DNA of 21,340 bases. It comes from UBA1858 sp965658595. Its GTDB lineage: Bacteria > Pseudomonadota > Gammaproteobacteria > UBA4575. The stretch is taken from NCBI GenBank assembly GCA_965658595.1, contig CBFHSW010000084.1, positions 1-21,340 on the forward strand. The letters are read 5' to 3'. A program made the translations under genes and the position numbers. The notes beneath the pieces were generated by a model. That model made no database searches. It saw only the letters and a program-made list of their open reading frames with translations, and had not been told where the DNA came from. This document shows positions 8,524 to 16,699 of the stretch, piece by piece (position 1 is the stretch's first letter; each line of letters opens with the position of its first letter).

Positions 8524-9543
8524 ATGAAATTTAAAATTAACCCCGCTTTTTACTTAATCTTGTGTGCGATTTTTGTTAGCCCAACGCTGGCATCTGAAGA
8601 ACTTAACGTTTATTCAGCACGCAAAGAAGCCTACATTAAGCCTTTACTGGATCAATTCTCTCAGGCTCATAATGTTCAGGTTAATTTGGTCACCAGTAAA
8701 GCAGACGCACTCATTCAGCGCCTCATTGGCGAGGGTGAAAACACACCAGCAGACGTTTTAATCACAGTGGATGCCGGTAGACTATACCGTGCACAACAAG
8801 CCGGTCTTTTGCGGTCCATAGATGGCAGTCAGTTTACACAGGCCGCACCCAGTCAATTCCAAGACCCGCAGGGCTATTGGTTTGGTTTATCTCTGCGTGC
8901 CCGAACCATAGTTTATCATCCACAACGCGTGCAGGCATCAGAACTGAGTGATTATGCATCACTAGCCGACCCCCAATGGAAACAGCGAATCTGTATACGT
9001 TCATCTAATAATATTTATAATCAATCATTAGTGGCCTCCATGATCGCTCATGACGGTGTGGAAAAAACACAGCACTGGGCAAACCATTTTGTTGGCAATT
9101 TTGCACGCAAACCACAAGGTGGTGATCGTGATCAGATCAAAGCTGTGGCCGCTGGCCAATGTGATATCGCGGTGGTCAATTCTTACTATCTAGGTAGCAT
9201 GCTCATCGGTAGTGATGCAGAAAAAGCAGCCGCTAGCAGTGTGAAGTTATTTTGGCCCAATCAACAAGAGCGTGGTGTGCATATGAATATCAGTGGTATT
9301 GCTGTCACTCAGCATGCAAAAAACTCACAGCTTGCTATTCAGTTAATTGAATTTCTCTATACTGATGAAGCCCAAGCTTGGTATGGTGACGTCAATATGG
9401 AGTATCCGGTTCGCAAAGGTATTACCACTAACCCTACCCTGCTGAGTTGGGGCGATTATCAAGCAGATGACTTAGCACTCACTGAATTGGGTATTCATAA
9501 CTCTGAGGCTGTCAAAGTTATGGACAAAGCTGGCTGGAAGTAA
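8524..9543 (+). CDS. fbpA: Periplasmic iron(III)-binding protein of an Fbp-type ABC transporter
   Basis: This protein binds free ferric iron in the periplasm and hands it to the FbpBC transporter. From ATG 8524 it has 339 residues, with a signal peptide (MKFKINPAFYLILCAIFV, cleavage after SPTLA). The mature protein starts EELNVYSARKEAYI, the typical opening of this family. The adjacent tyrosine pair that ligates iron is present in VVNSYYLGSM. The late SGIAVTQHAKNSQLA and GDVNMEYPVRKGI blocks also fit. The frame is open back to 8449, but that part overlaps the Fur box and lies upstream of the signal peptide. A hairpin and a 164-base gap separate it from fbpB, as expected when the binding protein is needed in excess. 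The ligand is inferred from family and Fur box. Confidence 0.93.
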   Translation: MKFKINPAFYLILCAIFVSPTLASEELNVYSARKEAYIKPLLDQFSQAHNVQVNLVTSKADALIQRLIGEGENTPADVLITVDAGRLYRAQQAGLLRSIDGSQFTQAAPSQFQDPQGYWFGLSLRARTIVYHPQRVQASELSDYASLADPQWKQRICIRSSNNIYNQSLVASMIAHDGVEKTQHWANHFVGNFARKPQGGDRDQIKAVAAGQCDIAVVNSYYLGSMLIGSDAEKAAASSVKLFWPNQQERGVHMNISGIAVTQHAKNSQLAIQLIEFLYTDEAQAWYGDVNMEYPVRKGITTNPTLLSWGDYQADDLALTELGIHNSEAVKVMDKAGWK

Positions 9544-9581
9544 ATCCATATAATTATGTTTCAAGGTCACACTAAGATGTC

Positions 9582-9619
9582 ACTGAGTGAAATCATTCAA
9601 ATCCATAACTCAGTTAATT
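9582..9619 (+). terminator. Hairpin between fbpA and fbpB (partial terminator or mRNA stabiliser)
   Basis: ACTGAGT (9582-9588) pairs with ACTCAGT (9608-9614) and is followed by TAATTTTTAG. The loop of 19 bases is large, with a small inner TGAA/TTCA pairing. Its place after the binding-protein gene suggests a leaky terminator, or a structure that protects the fbpA message. No second promoter or Fur site is evident before fbpB. Confidence 0.4.
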
Positions 9620-9707
9620 TTTAGATTTTTAATTCTAATGTTAATTAAATCAAAGCCCAAAAGCATCCAAACCAATACGTAGACTAATTAAGTAATGAGT
9701 TTTTAAA

Positions 9708-11369
9708 TTGTTCAATAATATTCCTCAGACTAAAGCCCAGACCCACAAGAACAGCAATACTTTATGGTTGCTGTCAGTGGCGACTATTGCCGGCATATTG
9801 GTCTTGCCTCTAGTGGTAATTCTACAGTTTAATTTGCATGACTATACGGATACTTGGCAACACTTAATCGACTATGTCCTCATCGATTATGTGACAAACT
9901 CTCTTAAACTAGCCTTTGGTGTAGCTTTTGGTACTTTCATTATTGGCGTGCCCACCGCTTGGCTATGCGCGCTTTATCGATTCCCAGGCAAACGCTTGCT
10001 GGAGTTTTTATTACTGCTACCGTTAGCCATGCCGGCCTACATCATTGCCTACACATATACGGGCATTTTAGATTTTGCTGGCCCTGTTCAAAGCTATTTA
10101 AGAGTCACTTTTGATTGGGCTTATGGAGACTACTGGTTCCCAGAGATACGCTCTCTTGGTGGCGCCATTATGATGTTCTCCTTCGTGTTGTATCCGTATG
10201 TGTTCTTACTAACGCGTTCCACACTGGCTGCACAATCCGCCAACATCACTCATGTTGCACAATCTTTAGGAGCCAGTAGCATCGAACGTTTAACCCTGAT
10301 TATTCTACCTCTAGCACGTCCAGCCATCGTAGCGGGGGTCATGCTAGCACTAATGGAAACCTTAGCCGACTATGGCACTGTGCAGTACTTCGGCGTTGAT
10401 ACATTCACAACAGGCATTTTTCGTACTTGGTTTGGGTTTGGTGAAGCACAGACAGCAGCGCAATTATCGAGCTTATTAATGCTAACGGTATTCGCACTGT
10501 TTTTGTTTGAAAAAAGTTCTCGCAAACGTATTCGCTATCACAACTCATCTAACTCGCAACACCAAAATCAATGCTTACCTCTGCATGGTAAGCAAGCATT
10601 AATGACTGCCATTATATGTTTCTTACCTGCACTATTTGGCTTTATCATCCCCCTGATCCAACTCAGTCGCTGGGCGGTTGATACTTTCGACAAAATGGTG
10701 GATGGAATGTTTTGGCAACTCGCAATGAACAGTTTTTATGTGGCAGCAAGTGCTGCTCTGCTGACAGTTGCTGTAGCCCTTATTCTTGCTTATGGACAAC
10801 GCTCTAGTAAAAACAAATTAGTGCTAGGTTTAATTAATTTATGCACTATGAGTTACGCCATTCCAGGCACCATTATTGCTGTGGGCACACTGATTATATT
10901 TACTAGCATTGATAATTTTGTGATTGATTATTTACGCACTCAGTGGGGTATAGATAGCGGATTAATTTTTACTGGCACTATCTTTGCCTTGGTATTCGCA
11001 CATACCGCGCGTTTTCTATCATTGGGATTACAAAGCGTTGGAGCGAGCTTGAATAAAATTAATCAATCTATGGATGAAGCCTCCAGCTTACTGGGACAGA
11101 GTCCATTTTCTACTCTGCGAAAAATTCACATACCACTTATCCGCAGTGGATTACTCACCGCAACATTATTAGTCTTTGTTGAGGTGATGAAGGAGTTACC
11201 TGCTACACTCATCATGCGTCCTTTTAACTTTAATACACTGGCAGTAAGAGCTTACGAGTTGGCCTCTGATGAACGACTTGCAGATGCATCCACTGCAGCG
11301 ATTGCGATAGTGCTAACAGGTATCATACCTGTCATTATTCTTAATTTAACGGCAAACCGAAATGACTAA
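9708..11369 (+). CDS. fbpB: Iron(III) ABC transporter permease, fused double-domain type
   Basis: This is the inner-membrane channel of the ferric iron importer. The 553 residues comprise two tandem permease domains, as in FbpB/HitB. Each has hydrophobic membrane segments (beginning with LWLLSVATIAGILVLPLVVI) and an EAA-type cytoplasmic loop that contacts the ATPase: LGASSIERLTLIILPLARPA in the first half, LLGQSPFSTLRKIHIPLIRS in the second. The start is unusual. The only usable codon after the upstream in-frame stop (TGA at 9696) is TTG at 9708, and no clear ribosome binding site precedes it, so translation may be weak. Its 3' end overlaps fbpC by eight bases, indicating coupling. Confidence 0.92.
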   Translation: MFNNIPQTKAQTHKNSNTLWLLSVATIAGILVLPLVVILQFNLHDYTDTWQHLIDYVLIDYVTNSLKLAFGVAFGTFIIGVPTAWLCALYRFPGKRLLEFLLLLPLAMPAYIIAYTYTGILDFAGPVQSYLRVTFDWAYGDYWFPEIRSLGGAIMMFSFVLYPYVFLLTRSTLAAQSANITHVAQSLGASSIERLTLIILPLARPAIVAGVMLALMETLADYGTVQYFGVDTFTTGIFRTWFGFGEAQTAAQLSSLLMLTVFALFLFEKSSRKRIRYHNSSNSQHQNQCLPLHGKQALMTAIICFLPALFGFIIPLIQLSRWAVDTFDKMVDGMFWQLAMNSFYVAASAALLTVAVALILAYGQRSSKNKLVLGLINLCTMSYAIPGTIIAVGTLIIFTSIDNFVIDYLRTQWGIDSGLIFTGTIFALVFAHTARFLSLGLQSVGASLNKINQSMDEASSLLGQSPFSTLRKIHIPLIRSGLLTATLLVFVEVMKELPATLIMRPFNFNTLAVRAYELASDERLADASTAAIAIVLTGIIPVIILNLTANRND

Positions 11370-12417
11370 TCATTCTGCATTACTGAATGTTAAAAATATG
11401 TCCGCCTCTTATCAGGGCTTACCCGTGTTGGAAAATACTGACTTACAGGTAAAGCAATACGATATCGTATGCCTACTAGGAAATAGTGGCTGTGGTAAAA
11501 CCACACTCTTACGATCGATTGCGGGACTCCATGAAATCACTCAAGGACAGATCGAATTAGATCAACAACTATTAAGTGATGCGAGTAATACGGTAGCGCC
11601 GGAATTCAGAAACATCGGCATGATGTTCCAAGACTTAGCCTTATTTCCACATTTAACTATCTATGAAAATGTAGCTTTTGGCATAAGAAAACAATCTAAA
11701 TCGTCTATTCAAGCGCGCATAAATCATGTGCTTGAGTTGGTAGATATTGATATTAGTCAACATCAGAAATATCCACATGAGCTATCTGGCGGGCAACAGC
11801 AACGTGTGGCATTAGCACGTGCATTAGCCCCTAAACCTAAACTATTGCTTTTGGATGAACCCTTCTCAAGTCTAGACCCAGAATTAAGAGAACAACTCGC
11901 AACCCAGGTACGTGAGATTCTAAAGCAAGAAAAAGTCACCACCGTGATGGTGACGCACGACCAAAAAGAAGCTTTTGTGATGGCAGATTGGGTAGGTGTG
12001 ATGCACCAAGGCGAAATTGTTCAGTTTGATACGCCTTACAATATTTATCATCAACCCACCTCACGCTTCGTGGCTGACTTCGTTGGGCTTGGAGATTTAA
12101 TCCCGGTACAAGTGAGTGCACATGACACGATAGAATCTGTGTTTGGTGAAATCAAAGGAGAAATTCCTAGCCACTTTGAAATCCATCAAGAACTTGATCT
12201 ACTAGTGCGTCCAGATGACATTCCACATGATGATGACAGTCCTATTAAAGCTATTATTGAAGAAAAGCGTTTTCTAGGTGCAGAATTTATCTACACCTTA
12301 CGTCTACCTAACAATCAAAAGCTATCCTGCTATGCACCCAGTCATCACAACCATCCGATCGGGCAACCACTAGGCATTCGTCTTGAACTTGAACACTTAG
12401 TGTTATTCAGTAAATAA
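11362..12417 (+). CDS. fbpC: Iron(III) ABC transporter ATP-binding protein
   Basis: This is the ATPase that powers ferric iron import. The motifs are complete and in order: Walker A GNSGCGKTT, Q-loop MMFQDLALFPH, signature LSGGQQQRVALARALA, Walker B LLLLDEPFSSLD and switch histidine VMVTHDQ. The C-terminal third is a TOBE-like regulatory domain (VRPDDIPHDDD and EEKRFLGAEFIYTLRL), as in FbpC and PotA relatives. The length of 351 residues is normal. The ATG at 11362 lies inside the end of fbpB (eight-base overlap). A hairpin 20 bases after the stop probably ends the operon. Confidence 0.95.
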   Translation: MTNHSALLNVKNMSASYQGLPVLENTDLQVKQYDIVCLLGNSGCGKTTLLRSIAGLHEITQGQIELDQQLLSDASNTVAPEFRNIGMMFQDLALFPHLTIYENVAFGIRKQSKSSIQARINHVLELVDIDISQHQKYPHELSGGQQQRVALARALAPKPKLLLLDEPFSSLDPELREQLATQVREILKQEKVTTVMVTHDQKEAFVMADWVGVMHQGEIVQFDTPYNIYHQPTSRFVADFVGLGDLIPVQVSAHDTIESVFGEIKGEIPSHFEIHQELDLLVRPDDIPHDDDSPIKAIIEEKRFLGAEFIYTLRLPNNQKLSCYAPSHHNHPIGQPLGIRLELEHLVLFSK

Positions 12418-12437
12418 GCCTTAACCTTATTCTAAGA

Positions 12438-12465
12438 AGATGCGACAATGTTGCATCTGAATTTT
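12438..12465 (+). terminator. Terminator-like hairpin after fbpC
   Basis: AGATGC (12438-12443) and GCATCT (12453-12458) pair, and the inner GACA/TGTT extends the stem with one G-T wobble, leaving a tight loop. GAATTTTG follows. It separates the iron operon from the PA2779-type gene, though the T-run is short and some read-through is possible. Confidence 0.5.
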
Positions 12466-12476
12466 GTGGCTTTAGC

Positions 12477-12860
12477 GTGAAAAGAATTCTGCCTAGAACC
12501 TCTCGTCTCATAATTGCTCGCATCATAATAAGTGGTTTGGTCTATCAGCTTATTGGCAGCTTCGCACATGCCGAAATGCTGGGCACTGATCGCATCATCC
12601 AACCTTCCAGTAACAAACAATCAATTAACGCTGTGCTATTGCGTGAAGATGTTAAAGCCGTGCTGCTTGAACATGGCGTGCAGGCCGCTGATGTTAAACA
12701 TCGCCTTGACCAACTGACAGATTCCGAACTGCAAACATTAGCGGATGAGTTTAAAAACCTTCCTGCTGCAGGCAACCCAACCCTGTTGTTATTTTTACCT
12801 GGTCCCATCATGTTGATGCTTGAGATGACAGGCACCACGGACATGTCGACAACTTTCTAA
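12477..12860 (+). CDS. PA2779-family small exported protein
   Basis: The protein has 127 residues from a GTG start. The N terminus is basic (MKRILPRTSR) and followed by a hydrophobic segment (LIIARIIISGLVYQLIG) and an AHA-type cleavage site, so it is probably exported. The middle is helical and charged (LLREDVKAVLLEHGVQAADV and LDQLTDSELQTLADEF, with a conserved-looking 'R..L..L.d.El..l' pattern). Then come LPAAG and a very hydrophobic C-terminal stretch (LLLFLPGPIMLMLEM). Size, architecture and the adjoining C39-like peptidase gene match the PA2779 family, which occurs as a pair with PA2778. Function is unknown. I infer that the neighbouring peptidase may process it, perhaps near the LPAAG junction. 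Confidence 0.8.
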   Translation: MKRILPRTSRLIIARIIISGLVYQLIGSFAHAEMLGTDRIIQPSSNKQSINAVLLREDVKAVLLEHGVQAADVKHRLDQLTDSELQTLADEFKNLPAAGNPTLLLFLPGPIMLMLEMTGTTDMSTTF

Positions 12861-12877
12861 TATTCAGATTTAAGATT

Positions 12878-13876
12878 ATGACAGACATACAAAAAACTCT
12901 CTGGTATGGCTGTGTGTGTTTACTACTGTCCGTGTCATTGTCCTCCTGCACAGTCATAACCATCGCCGATCATGTGGTGCCCAAAGAACCACAAAATCTT
13001 CCTACCGATGTTGTTTTAGACGTGCCGTTTCACACTCAATCAGATAATTATTGCGGCCCTGCCGCACTTAGCATGGTAGCCGCCTACTATGACATTGAAA
13101 CGAATATCGACGAATTAAGTAAAAAGGTTTATACACCTAAAAAAGGCGGCAGTCTTCAAATTGAAATGCAAGCGGCTGCACGCAGTCTGGGTTTGGTCGC
13201 CTTTCCAACCCAACTAGATCTACCCTCTCTAAGCCTTGAAATAGATTCCGGCCATCCTGTCATCATCTTACAAAACTTATCGCTAAATATTTATCCTGTC
13301 TGGCATTACGCCGTAGTCACAGGACGTGATGTGCATCGACTGCATTTTCTACTGCATAGCGGAGAGCATGAGTACTATCGCTCACCTTGGCATACTTTAC
13401 GCAACACTTGGGAACGCAGTGATTATTGGGCCATGGTGATGTTACCCGCAGGCCAGCTGCCGGCCAGCATCAAGCTTGATCATGCCTTACGCGCAGCTAT
13501 TGATCTTGAAAAAATTGGTCAATATCGTCTCGCCCAAACAACCTATCAAGCCATTCATGAACGCTGGCCAGATAGTTTTGCGGCCTTGGCTGGCATCGCG
13601 AATACTTATATGTATTTAAATGAGCCTTTAGCCGCTAGTCGCGCATATAGACAAGCACTTGCATTGAATACGCAGTCAGCAGAGCTATTAAATAATTTTG
13701 CTTACACAGCCGAAGCATTAGGTTGTCAGATTACCGCTATTGATGCGGTTGCATGCGCACTCAAAATGTCACATCAAAATAATCCTGCAATTGTTGATAC
13801 ACTGCAACAACTTCAAGCAAAATATCCCCAACCCATCAATCTCGACAACTGCCCAGTTGTTAATTGTTCAAATTGA
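12878..13876 (+). CDS. PA2778-family C39-like cysteine peptidase lipoprotein with TPR repeats
   Basis: The protein has 332 residues. The N terminus is a lipoprotein signal with lipobox LSSC (Cys24), so it is probably membrane-anchored on the periplasmic side. Residues 45-190 form a C39-type papain-like domain: catalytic Cys59 in DNYCGPAALSMV and His143 in VWHYAVVTG. After the histidine, the canonical Asp-Pro of C39 peptidases is replaced by LHSG, so the third catalytic residue is not obvious. Residues 200-300 are two to three tetratricopeptide repeats (RLAQTTYQAIHERWPDS and AASRAYRQALALNTQSAELL), a likely protein-docking surface. It starts 17 bases after the PA2779-type gene, presumably as one transcript. 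Substrate and role are unknown. Confidence 0.85.
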   Translation: MTDIQKTLWYGCVCLLLSVSLSSCTVITIADHVVPKEPQNLPTDVVLDVPFHTQSDNYCGPAALSMVAAYYDIETNIDELSKKVYTPKKGGSLQIEMQAAARSLGLVAFPTQLDLPSLSLEIDSGHPVIILQNLSLNIYPVWHYAVVTGRDVHRLHFLLHSGEHEYYRSPWHTLRNTWERSDYWAMVMLPAGQLPASIKLDHALRAAIDLEKIGQYRLAQTTYQAIHERWPDSFAALAGIANTYMYLNEPLAASRAYRQALALNTQSAELLNNFAYTAEALGCQITAIDAVACALKMSHQNNPAIVDTLQQLQAKYPQPINLDNCPVVNCSN

Positions 13877-13921
13877 CATCAATCCAATAACAACTAAACA
13901 AGCGAAAATCTTCCAAGTCCG

Positions 13922-13951
13922 TTATCATGACGCCCTTAAACCTATTATAAG
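13922..13951 (+). promoter_or_regulatory. Candidate ppa promoter
   Basis: TTATCA and TATAAG with an 18-base spacer lie 36 bases before the pyrophosphatase start. This is a moderate match, supported by position between two unrelated genes and by the strong AGGAG at 13972-13976. Confidence 0.3.
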
Positions 13952-13986
13952 AAATCCTTAACAGGACACACAGGAGAACACACGCA

Positions 13987-14607
13987 ATGTCATCTTCATT
14001 TAATCGTTGGCGCCCACATCCATGGCATGGTATCGAAATTGGCCCAAACTCACCCAGTGTGGTGACGGCTTATATTGAAAGCACCCCATTCAACCATATT
14101 AAATACGAAGTTGATAAACTCACCGGCTACTTAAAAGTTGACCGCCCACACCGCACATCATCGTTACCGCCCACACTTTATGGTTTTATCCCTCAAACTT
14201 ACTGTGGTTCACGAGTTGGCGAATTAATGCCGGCGGCAAGTAATGGTGATGATGATCCATTGGACATCTGTGTCATCAGTGATCGTCATATTGATCGCTC
14301 AGAACTGATACTCAATGCACGCGTTATTGGAGGCTTACCCATGCTAGATGATGGAGAGGCTGATGATAAAATCATTGCCGTGCTGGAAAAAGATCATGTT
14401 TGGTCTGGTGTGGAAGATATCTCTCAATTACCCCCCTCTATGATCGAACGCTTAAGACATTACTTCAGTACCTACAAAGTGCTCCCAGGCGAAGAATCTA
14501 CCGTGTTTATTGGAGAAGCTTACGGATGTGAGCACGCTGAAAAAGTGATCGAGCTATCAATTTTAGATTACAAAGATAAATTTGCAGACTTTGACGCCAT
14601 CTCTTAA
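13987..14607 (+). CDS. ppa: Family I inorganic pyrophosphatase
   Basis: This cytosolic enzyme hydrolyses pyrophosphate to two phosphates and so pulls biosynthetic reactions forward. The metal-binding signature DDDPLD (Asp88, Asp90, Asp93) and the second acidic motif DDGEADDK (Asp121, Asp126) align with E. coli DGDPVD and DEAGEDAK. YGFIPQTYCG is the usual family block. The 206 residues exceed the 176 of E. coli, and the opening HPWHGIEIGP resembles the HPWHDLEIGP branch known from plant soluble enzymes. ATG 13987 has AGGAG ten bases upstream. An 11-bp inverted repeat lies just past the stop. Confidence 0.94.
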   Translation: MSSSFNRWRPHPWHGIEIGPNSPSVVTAYIESTPFNHIKYEVDKLTGYLKVDRPHRTSSLPPTLYGFIPQTYCGSRVGELMPAASNGDDDPLDICVISDRHIDRSELILNARVIGGLPMLDDGEADDKIIAVLEKDHVWSGVEDISQLPPSMIERLRHYFSTYKVLPGEESTVFIGEAYGCEHAEKVIELSILDYKDKFADFDAIS

Positions 14608-14634
14608 CGCATCATTCTACAATTATTATTCCTG

Positions 14635-14673
14635 TAGATCGTGATTTAGCCTTGTCGACTGGATCACGATCTA
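14635..14673. terminator. Long inverted repeat between convergent ppa and the polymerase gene
   Basis: TAGATCGTGAT (14635-14645) and ATCACGATCTA (14663-14673) form a perfect 11-bp stem with a 17-base loop, ending two bases before the stop codon of the minus-strand polymerase gene. There is no strong T-run on either strand. A shared bidirectional terminator is the simplest reading. Confidence 0.55.
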
Positions 14674-14675
14674 TA

Positions 14676-15902
14676 TCAAACCGTTTTACGATGCCCATAG
14701 GGTTTCCAAGCCGGTGCAATCACATTAGGCATTTCTGAACGCTGCAACAAATTAGCAGACGTTAAAGTGAACTCTCCATAACGTTGATTAATGTGATCCA
14801 TCGCACAATTTATCTGCTGGCGCTTAACGTCACGCTCATCAAACAAGCCCATCTGACAGCCCTGATCTTTAGGATCCAGCGCAACAACACGCACCTGAAA
14901 GCATCCCTGCTGTCGCCATACTTGCTGTAAAAAATCATTAATCATGGTCTTGATTTTATGACTATCATTGGTTGGCATCTCGGTCTGTAGTTTATCTCCC
15001 ACCCAACCATTCTCTGTGAGATAGCCAACAAAATAAGTGCGTGCTTCGAACTCGTGTCGACGCAAACGCGTTGCGACTTTTTCAGCCATATGATGCAAAT
15101 ATACTTTCAACACCTTAAAACTGCTGGTGTTAGGAGGCATCACTTTGCTATGCCCCACCGACTTAGGTGCTGCCACTTCTTGTTGAATGGGATCTGGATC
15201 TAAGCCCTGCGCCATATACCAAATTCTTCGCCCCAAATTACCAAAGCGTCTAGCTAATTCACTGATGGGGAGATTTTGCATATCACCACAAACATATACA
15301 CCACGTTGATTTAGGTAGCGACCGATACCTTTAGCAATTCCACTTAATTCCGTTACAGGCACATCACTCAAATAAGTGCGTGCATACCAAGGTGACACCG
15401 AGAATAACCCGTTAGGTTTGTCTTTTTTTGCTGCATATTTAGCCGTTGTCTTATCACCGCTAATACCAACACTACACGTCAAACCACTCACCTGTTGAAC
15501 GATCTGCTTGGCCAAACGCCCTGCTTCCATAGGATGCTGATATATATTTTGGCAGTGGGTGACATCTAAAAAAGCCTCATCCACTGAAAAGATTTCAATA
15601 TCAGGAGTGACCGCTTGCAAGGCCTCCATGATATCGCTGGATACTTGCGCATAGCGTTGAGGTCGTGCCGGCACTTGAATCACATTCGGACATAACTGTT
15701 TAGCTTCTTTTAAACGCGTACCTGTTTTTATGCCATAGTTTCTGGCCTCGTAAGAACAGGTAATAAAACAACTGCCATGTTGGCCATTGGTAATGCCTAT
15801 CGGTTTATCTCTTAGCTCGGGTCGGTCATGCTGTTCGATACTGGCAAAAAAAGCATCCATATCGATAAATACAATGGCGCGCTCCCATCTAGGTTCACTC
15901 AT
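14676..15902 (-). CDS. Y-family translesion DNA polymerase (DinB/UmuC type)
   Basis: This is an error-prone polymerase that copies past DNA lesions. From ATG 15902 it has 408 residues. The catalytic acids are intact: Asp14 in VFIDMDAFFASIE and Asp108/Glu109 in SVDEAFLD. The SYEARNYGIKTG block, the helix-hairpin-helix region (LSGIAKGIGRYLNQRG) and the little-finger domain follow. QMGLF (350-354) is a good sliding-clamp binding motif. A GTG at 15908, directly after the LexA stop, is an alternative start two codons longer. It is coupled to lexA with essentially no gap and is likely SOS-induced through the box at 16531. The polymerase resembles DinB more than ImuB because all catalytic residues are kept; I do not assign a symbol. 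Confidence 0.9.
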   Translation of the reverse strand: MSEPRWERAIVFIDMDAFFASIEQHDRPELRDKPIGITNGQHGSCFITCSYEARNYGIKTGTRLKEAKQLCPNVIQVPARPQRYAQVSSDIMEALQAVTPDIEIFSVDEAFLDVTHCQNIYQHPMEAGRLAKQIVQQVSGLTCSVGISGDKTTAKYAAKKDKPNGLFSVSPWYARTYLSDVPVTELSGIAKGIGRYLNQRGVYVCGDMQNLPISELARRFGNLGRRIWYMAQGLDPDPIQQEVAAPKSVGHSKVMPPNTSSFKVLKVYLHHMAEKVATRLRRHEFEARTYFVGYLTENGWVGDKLQTEMPTNDSHKIKTMINDFLQQVWRQQGCFQVRVVALDPKDQGCQMGLFDERDVKRQQINCAMDHINQRYGEFTLTSANLLQRSEMPNVIAPAWKPYGHRKTV

Positions 15903-15908
15903 CGCCAC

Positions 15909-16499
15909 TCACTCATATAAGCGCACCTGTCCTATTAATATACCTTGGATAGTAATGCGCTCAGCAGAGTATTCTTTAGCCTGCATCGCTTTGTTAGCAG
16001 GCACTAATCGTATGTAATCTTTTTTCGGATATTGTATGCGTTTCAATGTGACATCATTCTCATCGATCAAAGCCACTACTATTTGGTTGCTACGCGCCGT
16101 CGAAGCATATTCAATCACCACATAATCGCCATTACGAATACCCTCATCTATCATCGAATGACCTTTCACTTGTAAGACATAACGATTACTGCCTCCCAGC
16201 AACCGCGAAAAATTCAGCTGCTGTTCATCCTCAATCGCTTCAATTGGTTTACCTGCTGCAATACGACCTAATAATGGCAATGCACCCTCATCTGACTGTT
16301 CCAGTAGTTCTATACCACGCGTTTTAGGATGGCGTATCAAATAACCCGCCTCCACTAAAGTAGATATATATCGATGTATCACACCCTTTGAGCTGATGCC
16401 CAAACCCAGGGCTATCTCAGTCAATAACGGAGAACGGCCCTGTTCCGTCACATATTTTTGAATAAATTCCAGCGTGTCTTGTTCGCGTGCAGTTAACAT
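15909..16499 (-). CDS. lexA: LexA-type SOS repressor with autocleavage domain
   Basis: LexA represses SOS genes until RecA filaments trigger its self-cleavage. The 196 residues include a winged-helix domain (TAREQDTLEFIQKYV, recognition region SSKGVIHRYISTL at 36-48). The S24 domain has the Ala82-Gly83 cleavage bond (GRIAAGKP), Ser115 in GHSMIDEGIRNGD and Lys153 in VTLKRI. Because the DNA-binding domain is present, it is not UmuD. The recognition region shares SKxxIHRxIxxL with the alphaproteobacterial form as I recall it (SKSGIHRLITAL), which fits the unusual operator at 16531-16545. It heads a two-gene unit with the Y-family polymerase. Whether it is the cell's main LexA or a second copy cannot be told here. 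Confidence 0.9.
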   Translation of the reverse strand: MLTAREQDTLEFIQKYVTEQGRSPLLTEIALGLGISSKGVIHRYISTLVEAGYLIRHPKTRGIELLEQSDEGALPLLGRIAAGKPIEAIEDEQQLNFSRLLGGSNRYVLQVKGHSMIDEGIRNGDYVVIEYASTARSNQIVVALIDENDVTLKRIQYPKKDYIRLVPANKAMQAKEYSAERITIQGILIGQVRLYE

Positions 16500-16530
16500 A
16501 AAAGCTTACTTTAAGTGTTTTCTTTAATGA

Positions 16531-16545
16531 GAACATAAAGAGAAC
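16531..16545 (-). promoter_or_regulatory. Alphaproteobacterial-type SOS box upstream of lexA
   Basis: GAAC-ATAAAGA-GAAC is a direct repeat with exactly seven bases between the units; on the coding strand it reads GTTC-N7-GTTC. This is the LexA operator established for alphaproteobacteria. It lies 32 bases before the lexA start and 5 bases downstream of a TTGACG (-35-like, 16551-16556), a good place for autorepression. I see no CTGT-N8-ACAG enteric box in this region. Confidence 0.6.
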
Positions 16546-16699
16546 TTTTGCGTCAAGCTATACAAATTTGAATTTGAATTCTTGCGCTAACACGCTAGTA
16601 TGACCAATAGTAATATTATGATCACTTAAGCATCATCGTTGGGGCATCACCTATCAACAGATTAAAAACCAATCTTTATAATCTCATACGAGGACTGTA

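Noticed and set aside
15909..16499. UmuD rather than LexA next to the polymerase
   Set aside because: A complete winged-helix DNA-binding domain precedes the cleavage site; UmuD lacks one.
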